DNA of 64,000 bases, taken from NCBI RefSeq assembly GCF_041435115.1, contig NZ_CP108046.1, positions 744,001-808,000 on the forward strand, in the 5' to 3' direction. This DNA is from Streptomyces sp. NBC_00289 (lineage in GTDB: Bacteria; Actinomycetota; Actinomycetes; Streptomycetales; Streptomycetaceae). The position numbers and the translations under genes are program-made. This document shows, in pieces, positions 35,550 to 44,767 of this stretch (its first letter is position 1; each line of letters begins with the position of its first letter). The notes beneath the pieces are model-generated. The model did not search any database, was not told where the DNA came from, and saw only the letters and a program-made list of their open reading frames with translations.

Positions 35550-38500
35550 TCACAGCTCCTGCGCGTAGGTGTCCTGGTACGCCGCCCTCCCGCCGAACAC
35601 ATTCAGGGCGATGTGGCCATCGGCGTATGTCGTGTCCGTCACGTCGATGATCCGGGTGCCGTTGAGGAACACCTGGATGCGGTCGCCCTCGGTGAGGATG
35701 CGGACGGGGTAGGTCGTGCCGCGGCGGACCAGAGCCGGGACGCGGGCGAGGGCTTTGGCGTCGTCGAAGTAGCCGTTGGCCTTGGCGACCAGGCGGATCA
35801 CGCGTAGGTCGGGGTCGATGTTGAGGCAGTAGGCGTCGGCGCCGTCGGAGGAGGCGCGCCAGAGGAGGGAGAGGGCGCCGCCCGTGTCCGGGGCGGGGCC
35901 GCCGAGCCGGACCAGAGTGGTGAGGTCCAGGTCCGTCGCCGTGCGGGCCGAGATCGCGTTGGAGTCCTTGTCGAAGCTTCCGGCGCGGCCCGCGCTGTCC
36001 GTCGACCAGCGGCCGGCGGGGGTGATCGTCAACTTGCCGAGGTTCGAGCGGAATTCACCGCCGGCCGGGGCGGCCACCAGCGGCTTCACCCGATCCACCA
36101 GGCGGAAGGTGCTGTCCAGCCTGTGCACCTTGAGCGACTCGATGTGTGCGGTGCCGCCTTTGGCGTAGAAGGCCATGCCGTCGGCGTCCGGGCCGGGGAA
36201 GATCAGGCTGGTCACGGCGGCCTGTCCGTCCGCGCCGAACGCCTCGACCGAGGACGAGTCGACGTACACGCGCAGGGTCACGCGGCCGTCGGTCGTCTTC
36301 ATCGGCGCGGTCGTGCGGCCCGCGAAGTACTGCGTGAAGTCGCTCAGGCCCGATGCCGAGCGGTCCACGAACAACTCCTGCGCCTCGGCGTCGTATCCGA
36401 CTGTCGTGTGCTGGTCGTCGTCGGTCCGGAGCCGGAAGCCGATCTCCGTGGCGGTGCCGAGGGTGATCTCGGCCTCGATCTCGTAGGCGGTGCCCCGGGC
36501 TCCCGCGAGCGGGTTCGCGGAGTCGGGGCCGACGGCGAGGTTCTTGCGGGTCGTGGTGGACGTGCGCAGCGTGACCAGCTCCGGGACCGGGCGCTGCGCC
36601 AGGCGTACGCCGTCGGCGGTGTCCGTGAGGGTCAGTTCGCGGGGGGTGCTCAGCTGGCCGTTCCAGCCGCCGGTCGGGGCGCTGAAGGGGTAGTCCCAGT
36701 TGCTTATCCAGCCGAGCCAGACGCGGCGGTCGCCGGTCAGGCCGTAGAAGGACATGGCGGCGTAGTAGTCACGGCCGGAGTCGGCGCGCAGGACCGTGCC
36801 GGCCTTCTGGTCGGGAGTGAAGCCGGCGCCGTTCCACTCGCCCGTGAAGTACTGGGCGGCCGAGCCGTTCGTGGCGCGTACGGCACCGGTGCTCAGGGTG
36901 AGAACCCACTTCACCTTGTCCTCGTCGCCGTCGATGGGGAGCGGAAAGAAGTCGGGACACTCCCAGACCCCGGGTGTGGCCCAGTCGCCGTAGCCGAAGG
37001 AGCTGACCTGGGTCCAGGTGAGGAGGTCGGTGGAGGTGAAGAAGCGGATGTGGTCGCCGCCGGATACGACCATCAGCCACTGGTCGTGGGCCTCGTCGCG
37101 GATGACCTTCGGGTCGCGGAAGGTCCAGCCGGCGTCCGGGCCGCCCGGGTTCTGCACGGCCGGACTCGAGCCGCCGTGCAGCTGCCATGATCGGCCCTTG
37201 TCCTTGCTGTACGCGATGCGCACGCTCGCGTTCCCGCCCGGCTTGTTCGGGTGGTAGCTCGTGTAATAGGCGATCAGGCCCGAGCCGCCGTCGAAGAGAC
37301 CGGAGGTGTCGTCGGCGTCCACGACCGCGCAGCCGGTCCAGCAGTGACCGTAGGCGTTCCAGGGCAGGGCTATCGGCAGGGGCTGCCAGTGGACGAGGTC
37401 GGTGCTGACCGCGTGCGCCCAGCGGCCCTCGTCCTGGTGGAAGAGGTGGTACTCGCCGTCGTGGTGCAGCAGGCCGCAGGGGTCGCTGGTGGAGCCGGTG
37501 AGCTGGGAGTAGTGGTACGTGGGGCGGTACGGCTCGGTGAAGTGGTCGGCGGTGCTTCGGACTTCGACGTTCTGGAAGTACGACGTCCCGTGCGCGGCCG
37601 CGGTGCCGAAGGCGGCGCCCTTGGTGCGGGACACGCGGGTTTTCAGCGCCCGTACGCCGTCCACGTACACCTCGATGGTTCTGCCCGTCGCGCGGGCCTC
37701 GACGCGGTACGTGCCTCCGGCCGTGATGCGCCGGACCGGGCCGGAGGCGGAGGCGAGGCGGGTGCCGGAGGAGCGGTCCAGCAGGACGACGGCGTTGCGG
37801 CCGGCTTCCAGGCGGGCTTCGTAGCCGCCGGAGCCGTTCGCGGACGCGCGCAGGACGAGGCCGGCCGAGGAGGAGGGGCCGCCGGGTGTGATGTCGGCTC
37901 TCGCCACCAGGTCGCCGTCGGTGAAGGGGGCCGTGCGCAGGCCGTTCTCGCCGCGGATGCCGCGCAGGTCGGGGGTCCAGGTGCCGGAGCGGGCCGTCCA
38001 GCCCTGGAGGCCGGTGGCGAGATCGGCCCCGGCGATGTTCTCGAAGGACACCGCTCCAGCCGATGCCGTGACGGCGAGTCGGCCTTTGGCGTGGGTGGAG
38101 TCCTGGGCGGTGATGACGGGGCTGTAGCCGTCGGGAGAGAGGAAGTTGGTCTGCCAGTGCACGCGCAGTTCGTCGCGTTCGGCTTCGACGCGCAGGCGGT
38201 AGACCGTGTCGGCCTTGATGGTGGTCGCGTAGGTGCCGAGGGTGACGTTGCCGTCGATGCGGTAGAGCCTCAGCCTGCCCTGGTCCGCGTCGACTTGGAC
38301 GCCGTAGCCGTGCGTGGCCGTGGCGTCGGTGCGCACCAGCAGTGAGGCGATGGCGGAAGCGTCGTGCAGGAGCAGGTCGGCCTGGAGCGCGGTGTCGTAC
38401 GTCTTGGTCGTGGTGAGGGCGCGGGCGGTGGCTCCCAGGGTCGGTGCCGCGCGCCAGCCCAGCGGACTCGCCGTCCAGGTGCCGCCGCTCGTGGTCCAGC

Positions 38501-39119
38501 CGGTGAGGTTGGTGGTGACTGAGGAGAGGGACGGCGGGCCGAAGGTGACCGTGCCGCCCTGGGCGAGCAGGCCCACCGAGCCGGTGTCGTGGCGGTGGTC
38601 CTCGGTGTGGAGGAGCCGTTTGCCGTCGACATGCACCGTCAGCTCGGGCCCGTCGACTGCCACTTCGAGGTCATAGGGTCTTGCGGTCCGCGCACCTGGA
38701 AGTGGAGCGGTGGCGAGTGTGTCGCCGTCGGCCAGGTCGTAGAGCCGTATGCGGGCGCGGCCGGGGTCGAGGGCGACCGCGTATCCGGTCGAGCCGTCCA
38801 GGGCTGCCCGGAACACCAACGCGCCTACGGCGGAAGAGGATTGGGGCGTGACGCGGGCCGCGTACGTGCCCTTGGCCGCGAGTTGCTGCTCGGACAGGGC
38901 GAGGGCGGGCCCGCGACGGTCGGCGGTCGCCTTCTGGCCGCCGTCGGAGGTGCGGGTCCAGGTGCCGGTGACGGGGACGGGGTCGGGAATCGGGGTGGCG
39001 GCGGGGGTCGCTCCGGCGGCGCTCGGGGCGGCCTGTGCTGCGGGGAGGATGCCTCCGAGAGGCAGCAGGGTGGCGGCGGTTCCTCCGGCGAGCAGGAAGG
39101 TACGGCGGGACACGCTCAT
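35550..39119 (-). CDS. secreted multidomain GH32 fructan hydrolase (levanase-like)
   Basis: This 1189-residue enzyme begins with a Tat-like signal (MSVSRRTFLLAGGTAATLLP). Residues about 45-530 form three repeats of a LamG/concanavalin-like fold (each with a G-W-T-G-T-W type entry, e.g. LTGWTTSGGTWTASPLGW). The five-blade GH32 domain spans about 535-870: STSDPCGLLHHDGEYHLF (nucleophile Asp, near 546), GWTFRDPKVIRDE (Asp, near 667) and VWECPDFFPLP (Glu, near 720). A GH32 C-terminal beta sandwich and another LamG-like module follow. The usual WMNDPNG is SDPCG here. It most likely cleaves levan or inulin outside the cell. Confidence 0.9.
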   Translation of the reverse strand: MSVSRRTFLLAGGTAATLLPLGGILPAAQAAPSAAGATPAATPIPDPVPVTGTWTRTSDGGQKATADRRGPALALSEQQLAAKGTYAARVTPQSSSAVGALVFRAALDGSTGYAVALDPGRARIRLYDLADGDTLATAPLPGARTARPYDLEVAVDGPELTVHVDGKRLLHTEDHRHDTGSVGLLAQGGTVTFGPPSLSSVTTNLTGWTTSGGTWTASPLGWRAAPTLGATARALTTTKTYDTALQADLLLHDASAIASLLVRTDATATHGYGVQVDADQGRLRLYRIDGNVTLGTYATTIKADTVYRLRVEAERDELRVHWQTNFLSPDGYSPVITAQDSTHAKGRLAVTASAGAVSFENIAGADLATGLQGWTARSGTWTPDLRGIRGENGLRTAPFTDGDLVARADITPGGPSSSAGLVLRASANGSGGYEARLEAGRNAVVLLDRSSGTRLASASGPVRRITAGGTYRVEARATGRTIEVYVDGVRALKTRVSRTKGAAFGTAAAHGTSYFQNVEVRSTADHFTEPYRPTYHYSQLTGSTSDPCGLLHHDGEYHLFHQDEGRWAHAVSTDLVHWQPLPIALPWNAYGHCWTGCAVVDADDTSGLFDGGSGLIAYYTSYHPNKPGGNASVRIAYSKDKGRSWQLHGGSSPAVQNPGGPDAGWTFRDPKVIRDEAHDQWLMVVSGGDHIRFFTSTDLLTWTQVSSFGYGDWATPGVWECPDFFPLPIDGDEDKVKWVLTLSTGAVRATNGSAAQYFTGEWNGAGFTPDQKAGTVLRADSGRDYYAAMSFYGLTGDRRVWLGWISNWDYPFSAPTGGWNGQLSTPRELTLTDTADGVRLAQRPVPELVTLRTSTTTRKNLAVGPDSANPLAGARGTAYEIEAEITLGTATEIGFRLRTDDDQHTTVGYDAEAQELFVDRSASGLSDFTQYFAGRTTAPMKTTDGRVTLRVYVDSSSVEAFGADGQAAVTSLIFPGPDADGMAFYAKGGTAHIESLKVHRLDSTFRLVDRVKPLVAAPAGGEFRSNLGKLTITPAGRWSTDSAGRAGSFDKDSNAISARTATDLDLTTLVRLGGPAPDTGGALSLLWRASSDGADAYCLNIDPDLRVIRLVAKANGYFDDAKALARVPALVRRGTTYPVRILTEGDRIQVFLNGTRIIDVTDTTYADGHIALNVFGGRAAYQDTYAQEL

Positions 39120-39204
39120 GGCGGCTCCTGAGGGAGAACAGGCGAGGGTGGGCCACGGCCCCGCGGGATGTCCAGCCCGCGGGCCGTGGCCGTGTGTAAG
39201 ACCG

Positions 39205-40749
39205 TCACGGCCACAGCGGCCGGGGTCCGTCGGTGAAGACCGACGCCATCTGCCAGGCGTCGAACCGCTCCAGGGCCACGTCGCCGTCGGCACCGATACC
39301 CACGCCTACGGCCTCGTCCGGGCGGGTGGGGTAGATCCGGGCGGTCAAGGCACGCCCGTTGGCGTAGATCTCCAGTGCGGAGTGGTCGACGAGGACGCGC
39401 AGGTCGACCCGGCCGTCGGGGTCCAACGGCAGTTCGCCGTACCGGGGTTCGGCGTCGACCGTCGGGTCGAGGCTGCTGGTCTCGCGGCGCAGGCGGAGAG
39501 TGCCGCCCGTTCCGTCCTGCGCCCTGCTCACCTCCACGACCGTGCGTTCCGCGCCGTCCGGTGTCTCGCGGACCACGAGCCGGGCGGTCGCTCCGGGAGC
39601 GAGACGCAGGGTCGTCTCGATGTCCAGCTGGTCCCCGCGCACGGCGGGCAGCCGGGTGTACCGGTCGGCCTGCCGGCCCGGAGCCACCTCTAGGCGCTCC
39701 CGCCGCAGCTCGGTCAGCTCCGGCGCCGGGGCCTGATGCAGGCCGCCGTCCGTGGCGAGCGTGACGACCCTCGGCAGGGACATCACGCCGCACCAGCCGG
39801 CCTGCGCGTTCGCCTCGTCCGTCCGTCCCTCCTGGAGCCAGCCGAACATGATGCGGCGGCCGTGCTCGTCGCGAGTGGACTGGGGGGCGTAGAAGTAGCG
39901 TCCGCCGTAGTCGAGGCGGTGGAGGGCGGTCGGGTTGAAGGTGTCGCCCTGGTAGCGGCCGGTCCAGTACAGGGGGTGGTGGGTGGTGCCCTCGTCCCAG
40001 GCGGAGAAGACCAGCACGTCCGTGCTGCCGGCCTCCTCGTCCTCGCCGAGCCGGAAGAGGTCGACGCACTCCCACATCGTGCCGGTCCAGTCGAGCTCGC
40101 CCTGGTTCTGCGAGGCGTCGCCGGTCAGCAGGGGGCCGACGTAGCGCCAGCTGCGCAGATCGTCGGATTCGTACAGGAAGGCCGTTCCGCCGACGCCCCG
40201 GATGCCCGAGCCCACCAACTGGCGCCACACCGTGTTCTCGCCGGAGCCCTCCCGCCAGACGCAGTGGTCGCGGAAGGCCGTGATGTCGACGCCCTCGGGC
40301 GGGGTGGTGATGACTGGGTTGGCCGGGTCTTTGGTCCAGTACCGCAGGTCGGCCGATCCCCTGGCCACGCACGGGAGTTCATGCTCGCCGTGCCTGCCCG
40401 AGTAGACGAGCGTGGGCACTCCCCCGTCGTCCACCAGGACACCGGACCAACAGCCGTCGCGGTCCGGGCCGTCCGAGCCTGGCACCAGGGCGACTGGCTC
40501 ATCGGCCCAGTGCACGAGGTCGGTACTGGTGGCGTGGCCCCAGTGGATGCGGTGGTGGGCGGCGGCGAGGGGGTTGTACTGGTAGAAGAGGTGGTAGACG
40601 CCGTTCCAGTGACTCAGCCCGTTGGGGTCGTTGAGCCAGCCGCCGGGCGAGGTGAAGTGGAAGCGGGGGCGGTGGGGGTCGCGCAGGGCGCGTTCGGCCA
40701 GTCCCTCGGCGGTGTGGCTGCCGGAGGGGAGGGTGAGGTCGTGGGTCAT
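39205..40749 (-). CDS. cytosolic GH32 fructosidase
   Basis: This 514-residue enzyme has no signal peptide. The catalytic residues are Asp41 in GGWLNDPNGLSHW, Asp161 in TAFRDHCVW and Glu227 in TMWECVDLF, with the C-terminal beta sandwich from about 380 (LVDHSALEIYANGRALTARI). It would release fructose from imported sucrose or fructo-oligosaccharides. ATG 40749 overlaps the stop of the upstream ABC ATPase by ATGA, so it is translated with the importer. With the secreted GH32 it forms a two-stage degradation route. Confidence 0.92.
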   Translation of the reverse strand: MTHDLTLPSGSHTAEGLAERALRDPHRPRFHFTSPGGWLNDPNGLSHWNGVYHLFYQYNPLAAAHHRIHWGHATSTDLVHWADEPVALVPGSDGPDRDGCWSGVLVDDGGVPTLVYSGRHGEHELPCVARGSADLRYWTKDPANPVITTPPEGVDITAFRDHCVWREGSGENTVWRQLVGSGIRGVGGTAFLYESDDLRSWRYVGPLLTGDASQNQGELDWTGTMWECVDLFRLGEDEEAGSTDVLVFSAWDEGTTHHPLYWTGRYQGDTFNPTALHRLDYGGRYFYAPQSTRDEHGRRIMFGWLQEGRTDEANAQAGWCGVMSLPRVVTLATDGGLHQAPAPELTELRRERLEVAPGRQADRYTRLPAVRGDQLDIETTLRLAPGATARLVVRETPDGAERTVVEVSRAQDGTGGTLRLRRETSSLDPTVDAEPRYGELPLDPDGRVDLRVLVDHSALEIYANGRALTARIYPTRPDEAVGVGIGADGDVALERFDAWQMASVFTDGPRPLWP

Positions 40750-41798
40750 GCGGCGGTGGTCTCCGCTTTCTCGGTGTCGTCGGTGGCGTCGGTGGCCTCG
40801 CCGTCCGGCCGGTCGGTGGCCTTCAGGACGCGGCGGGCGATGTCGGAGGCGGGTGCGCGCAAATGGCAGCGCACCCAGTGGGGCTGGCCGTCGTCTTCGC
40901 CGACGATGTGGCGGACGGGGTCGGTGCGGCTGCACGCGCCGTCGTCGCCGTAGGGGCAGGACGTGGGGTTGAGGATCGCCTCGCGCAGGCGGGCGCGCTC
41001 GACGGGGTCGTAGCTGCCGGCCCGTTCGGGGTCGGGTACGGCGGACAGCAGCAGGCGGGTGTAGGGGTGGGCCGGGGCGTCCATGACGGCCAACGCATCG
41101 CCGCCCTCGACGAGTTCGCCGGCGAACATGACCATCGTGGTGTCCGCGAGGTAGCGGGCGGAGCCCAGGTCGTGCGTGATGTAGAGCATGGCGATGTTCC
41201 GCTCGTCGCGCAGGCGCCGCATCAGGTTGAGCACGCCGACGCGCACGGAGACGTCCAGCATCGACGTCGGTTCGTCGGCCAGGATGAGGCGCGGCTCCAC
41301 CGCCAGCGCGCGAGCGATGGAGACGCGCTGACGCTGGCCGCCGGAGAGTTCGTGCGGGTAGGACTGGAGCATGTCCTCGCTCAGGCCGACCGTTTTCATC
41401 AGCTCGCGCAGCGCCTCTGGTGTGGCGGAGTGGCCGTGCAGGACGAGGGCCCGGGTGAGGAAGTGCTCGATCCGGTGGACGGGGTTGAGTGAGCCGAAGG
41501 GGTCCTGGAACACCATCTGGACCTTGCGACGGTACGCCCGTGATGCCCTGCGCCGTTCGGTGCGCAGGATGTCCTGGCCGTCGAGCAGTACCTGTCCGGT
41601 GGAAGGCTGTTCGAGGCGGGCGAGGCAGCGGGCGATGGTGGACTTGCCGCTGCCGGACTCGCCGACCAGCGCGGTGATCCGGCCGGCAGGCAGGTCGAAG
41701 GACACGTCGTTGACGGCACGGACGCGGCGCCGGGAGAAGACGGTGCCGACCTGGAAGTCCTTGGTCAGACCGCGTACGGACAGCAGGGGCTGGGTCAT
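40746..41798 (-). CDS. ABC transporter ATPase, OppF/DppF type
   Basis: This 350-residue ATPase has Walker A GESGSGKSTIARCLARLE, Q-loop QMVFQDPFGSLNP, signature LSGGQRQRVSIARAL and Walker B RLILADEPTSMLD, and the C-terminal oligopeptide-type tail with a Cys cluster (NPTSCPYGDDGACSR and WVRCHLRAP). It pairs with the OppD-like subunit directly upstream (ATGA overlap). Given the neighbours it probably drives uptake of fructan oligosaccharides. Confidence 0.92.
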   Translation of the reverse strand: MTQPLLSVRGLTKDFQVGTVFSRRRVRAVNDVSFDLPAGRITALVGESGSGKSTIARCLARLEQPSTGQVLLDGQDILRTERRRASRAYRRKVQMVFQDPFGSLNPVHRIEHFLTRALVLHGHSATPEALRELMKTVGLSEDMLQSYPHELSGGQRQRVSIARALAVEPRLILADEPTSMLDVSVRVGVLNLMRRLRDERNIAMLYITHDLGSARYLADTTMVMFAGELVEGGDALAVMDAPAHPYTRLLLSAVPDPERAGSYDPVERARLREAILNPTSCPYGDDGACSRTDPVRHIVGEDDGQPHWVRCHLRAPASDIARRVLKATDRPDGEATDATDDTEKAETTAA

Positions 41799-42748
41799 CG
41801 CGGGGCTCCCTGGGCACTCTGGGCCGCCCACCGGCCGGGGGCGATCTCGCGCAGGTCGGGGATGTTCATGGAGCAGTCCGAACGGTCCTCGGGACAGCGG
41901 ACGTGGAAGCCGCAGCTGTCGGCGGTGCGCGGGGCGTCGAAGAGGCCGGTGAGCTCTTCGCGCGGGCCGGTCAGCGGCGGGAAGGCGTTCATCAGCGCCT
42001 CGGTGTAGGGGTGGAGCGGATGGGCGAACAGGTCCTTGGCGTTGGCGAGTTCGACGATCCGTCCGCCGTACATCACGCCCATGCGGTCCGACAGCTCGAC
42101 CATCAGGGACATGTCGTGGGTGATGAAGAGGATGGAGAAGCCCAGCTCCCGCTGGAGGTCGCGGATCTGCGCCATGATCTCCTGCTGCACGACCACGTCG
42201 AGCGCGGTGGTCGGCTCGTCCATGATCAGCAGCCGGGGGTGGAGTGCGACGGCCATGGCGATGACCACGCGCTGGCGCATGCCGCCGGACAGCTGGTGCG
42301 GGTACGCCTTCAGCCTTCCCGGGTCGATGCCGACCAGCTCCAGCAGCTCGCCGGCCCGCTCACGCGCGGCCCGCTTCTTCAGCTTCTCGTGGGTGGTGAA
42401 GATGTCGACGATCTGCTCGCCGATGGTCAGAACGGGGTTGAGCGAGTTCATCGCCGACTGGAAGACCATGGCGATCTCCCGCCACCGGAAGTCGCGCAGC
42501 TCCCGTTCGTTCAGGGCGAGGACGTCCCTGCCCTGGAAGCGGATGCTGCCCGCGGTGATCTCCGCCGGGGGCTTCAGCAGCCGCATCACCGCGTTGGCGA
42601 TGGTCGACTTGCCGCAGCCGGACTCCCCGGCGAGGCCGAAGACCTCTCCGGCGCCGATGGAGAAGGAGACGTCGTCGGCGCCCACGACGGTGCGTCCGTC
42701 GCCGCGGTATTCGACGCGCAGGCCGTTCACCTCAAGTACGGGTTCCAT
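41795..42748 (-). CDS. ABC transporter ATPase, OppD/DppD type
   Basis: This 317-residue ATPase has Walker A GESGCGKSTIANAVMRL, Q-loop AMVFQSAMNSLNPVL, signature LSGGMRQRVVIAMAVAL, Walker B RLLIMDEPTTALD and the C-terminal oligopeptide/dipeptide tail (SCGFHVRCPEDRSDCSMNIP), whose cysteines in some members bind an iron-sulphur cluster. It forms the heteromeric motor with the OppF-like subunit. Confidence 0.92.
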   Translation of the reverse strand: MEPVLEVNGLRVEYRGDGRTVVGADDVSFSIGAGEVFGLAGESGCGKSTIANAVMRLLKPPAEITAGSIRFQGRDVLALNERELRDFRWREIAMVFQSAMNSLNPVLTIGEQIVDIFTTHEKLKKRAARERAGELLELVGIDPGRLKAYPHQLSGGMRQRVVIAMAVALHPRLLIMDEPTTALDVVVQQEIMAQIRDLQRELGFSILFITHDMSLMVELSDRMGVMYGGRIVELANAKDLFAHPLHPYTEALMNAFPPLTGPREELTGLFDAPRTADSCGFHVRCPEDRSDCSMNIPDLREIAPGRWAAQSAQGAPR

Positions 42749-42751
42749 GGC

Positions 42752-43681
42752 TCAGCCCCTCCTCTCACGGCGGGCACGGCGGGCACGGCGGTTGCGCAGC
42801 CTCGGGTTGGTGATCTCGTCGACCGCGTAATTGACCAGCGCGAGCGCGAACGCGACGAGCGCGATGCACAGCCCGGAGGGGACGAAGGCCCACCAGGTGC
42901 CCGTCATCAGTGCGCCGTCGTTGCTGGCCCAGTACAGGTTGGTGCCCCAGCTGACGACGCTGCTGTCGCCGAGGCCGAGGAACTCCAGGCCGGCCTGGGC
43001 GCCGATGCCGAAGATCACGCAGCCGAGCAGCGTGGTCATCACCACGGACGCCATGTTGGGCAGGATCTCGCGGAACATGATCCGCAGCGGGCGCTCGCCG
43101 GTGACGACGGCTGCGGCCACGAAGTCCTTGCCGCGGATCGACTTGGCCTGAGCTCGCAGTACCCGGGCCGAGCCCGCCCAGCCGGTGACGACGAGGACCA
43201 GGATCACGGTGGAGGTGCCGGGCGGCAGGAACGCGGCCAGGATGATGAGCAGCGGGAGGCCGGGCAGCAGCAGGAAGACGTTGGTGACCAGGGTCAGCGC
43301 GTCGTCCATGATGCGGCCGAAGTAGGCGGACGCCAGGCCGACGAGGATGGCGACCGCGGTCGCCACGAGCCCCACGGTGAACCCTACGAAGAGGGAGCTG
43401 CGCGCACCCCACAGGGTGAGGGCGAGCACGTCCTGTCCCTTGGCGGTCGTACCGAGCCAGTGCGCGGCCGAGGGAGCCTGGCTGCCCGTGGAGTTGATGA
43501 GCGACGGGTCGCCCGGTACCAGGAAGGGCGCGAGCAGGGCCAGCAGCGCGAAGAGAGCGAGCAGGATCAGCCCGGTCAAGGCTTTCTTGCTGTCGATGAG
43601 CTGGCGCAGCAGTCCGCGTCGGCGGGAGGTGCGTGCGGGGGTGGTCGGCGTGGTGGCCGTCGCGATCTCGATGGCGGTCAT
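42752..43681 (-). CDS. ABC transporter permease, OppC/DppC type
   Basis: This 309-residue permease has an N-terminal OppC-type segment (LLRQLIDSKKALTGLILLAL) and five further membrane helices. The EAA loop is VAAAVVTGERPLRIMFREIL followed by PNMAS. The stretch HWLGTTAKGQDVLALTLWGA is characteristic of OppC/DppC. It lies three bases before the OppD-like gene. Confidence 0.92.
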   Translation of the reverse strand: MTAIEIATATTPTTPARTSRRRGLLRQLIDSKKALTGLILLALFALLALLAPFLVPGDPSLINSTGSQAPSAAHWLGTTAKGQDVLALTLWGARSSLFVGFTVGLVATAVAILVGLASAYFGRIMDDALTLVTNVFLLLPGLPLLIILAAFLPPGTSTVILVLVVTGWAGSARVLRAQAKSIRGKDFVAAAVVTGERPLRIMFREILPNMASVVMTTLLGCVIFGIGAQAGLEFLGLGDSSVVSWGTNLYWASNDGALMTGTWWAFVPSGLCIALVAFALALVNYAVDEITNPRLRNRRARRARRERRG

Positions 43682-43694
43682 GTCGGCAACCTCC

Positions 43695-44672
43695 TCAGCG
43701 GACGCGGACGCGCGGGTCGAGGCGGACGTAGACGAGGTCGACGAGGAAGTTCGCGACCAGTACCGCGGCCGTGATCGTCAGGAAGATGCCCTGCATCAGC
43801 GGGTAGTCCAGGCCCTGGACGGCCATCAGCAACTGGTAGCCGATGCCGGGGTAGGCGAACACGACCTCGGTGAGCAGGGCGCCGCCGACGACGAAGCCGA
43901 GCGCCATGCCGAAGTTGGTGACGGAGGGCAGCAGGGCGTTGCGGGCGGCGTAGCGGAACATGATCCGCGAGGGGCTGAGCCCCTTCGCCTCGGCCATCGT
44001 GATGTAATCCTCGGCCGCCGTGGCGATCATGGTGTTGCGCATGCCGAGCATCCAGCCGCCGATGGAGACCAGCACGATGGTCAGCGCGGGCAGCACCAGG
44101 TGGGTGGCGACGTTGGAGACGAACTCGGCGTTGAAGCCGGGGGTCAGTCCGACGTCGTAGGCGTGCCGCATGGGGAACCAGCCCAGGCTCACCCCGAACA
44201 GGTACAGCGCGCCCATCGCCAGCCAGAAGTACGGGAACGAGCCGACGAAGATCAGCAGAGGCGGGAAGGCGGAGTCGAGGACGCCGCCGCGCCGCCAGGC
44301 GGCGACGATGCCGAGCAGGTTGCCGAGCACGGCGGCGATGACGAGCGCGACGCCACCGAGGAGCAGGGTCCAGCCGATCTGCGAGCCGATCACGTCGGAG
44401 ACCGGGGTCGGGAAGCGGGAGATGGAGATGCCGAGGTCGCCGGTGAAGACGCTCTTGACGTAGGAGACGTACTGCTCCCAGAGGGGGCGGTTGTCGAGGC
44501 CGAAGAGTTTCCGCAGCTGGGCTATCTGGTCGGGCTGCATGGTGCCCTGGGCCTGCGCGAACATCCGGGAGACCGGGTCGCCCGGCATGAAGCGCGGGAG
44601 AACGAAGTTCAGGGTGATGGAGGCCCAGAAGGCGAGCAGATAGAACCCCAGGTTGCGCAGGATCAGACGCAC
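43695..44672 (-). CDS. ABC transporter permease, OppB/DppB type
   Basis: This 325-residue permease has six membrane helices, the N-terminal FWASITLNFVLPRFMPGDPV typical of DppB/OppB, the EAA loop MAEAKGLSPSRIMFRYAARN, and the C-terminal TEVVFAYPGIGYQLLMAVQG. GTG 44672 has GGAG nine bases upstream; longer readings add an out-of-frame shadow of the binding-protein gene. It pairs with the OppC-like permease. Confidence 0.92.
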   Translation of the reverse strand: MRLILRNLGFYLLAFWASITLNFVLPRFMPGDPVSRMFAQAQGTMQPDQIAQLRKLFGLDNRPLWEQYVSYVKSVFTGDLGISISRFPTPVSDVIGSQIGWTLLLGGVALVIAAVLGNLLGIVAAWRRGGVLDSAFPPLLIFVGSFPYFWLAMGALYLFGVSLGWFPMRHAYDVGLTPGFNAEFVSNVATHLVLPALTIVLVSIGGWMLGMRNTMIATAAEDYITMAEAKGLSPSRIMFRYAARNALLPSVTNFGMALGFVVGGALLTEVVFAYPGIGYQLLMAVQGLDYPLMQGIFLTITAAVLVANFLVDLVYVRLDPRVRVR

Positions 44673-44767
44673 GGGTCGTGCTCCCTGTCGGTGGGGGGTG
44701 AACGTGTGGCTCGGTGCGCGGGGGCGGCCGTCCGGGGAGGAGGGCGGCCGCCGGTCCGCGGGCGGCG

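Noticed and set aside
33475..35568. Long frame containing GGWDSNPRPTDYES and running through the att repeat
   Set aside because: The first part is antisense-like GC frame, and the GGWDSNPRPTDYES stretch is the well-known false translation of tRNA sequence. Only the Clp-N-like part (about 34230-35198) looks coding.
41903..43774. 623-codon plus-strand frame antisense to the ABC transporter genes
   Set aside because: It is Gly-, Asp- and Arg-rich without motifs and mirrors the third-position GC bias of the ATPase and permease genes below it.
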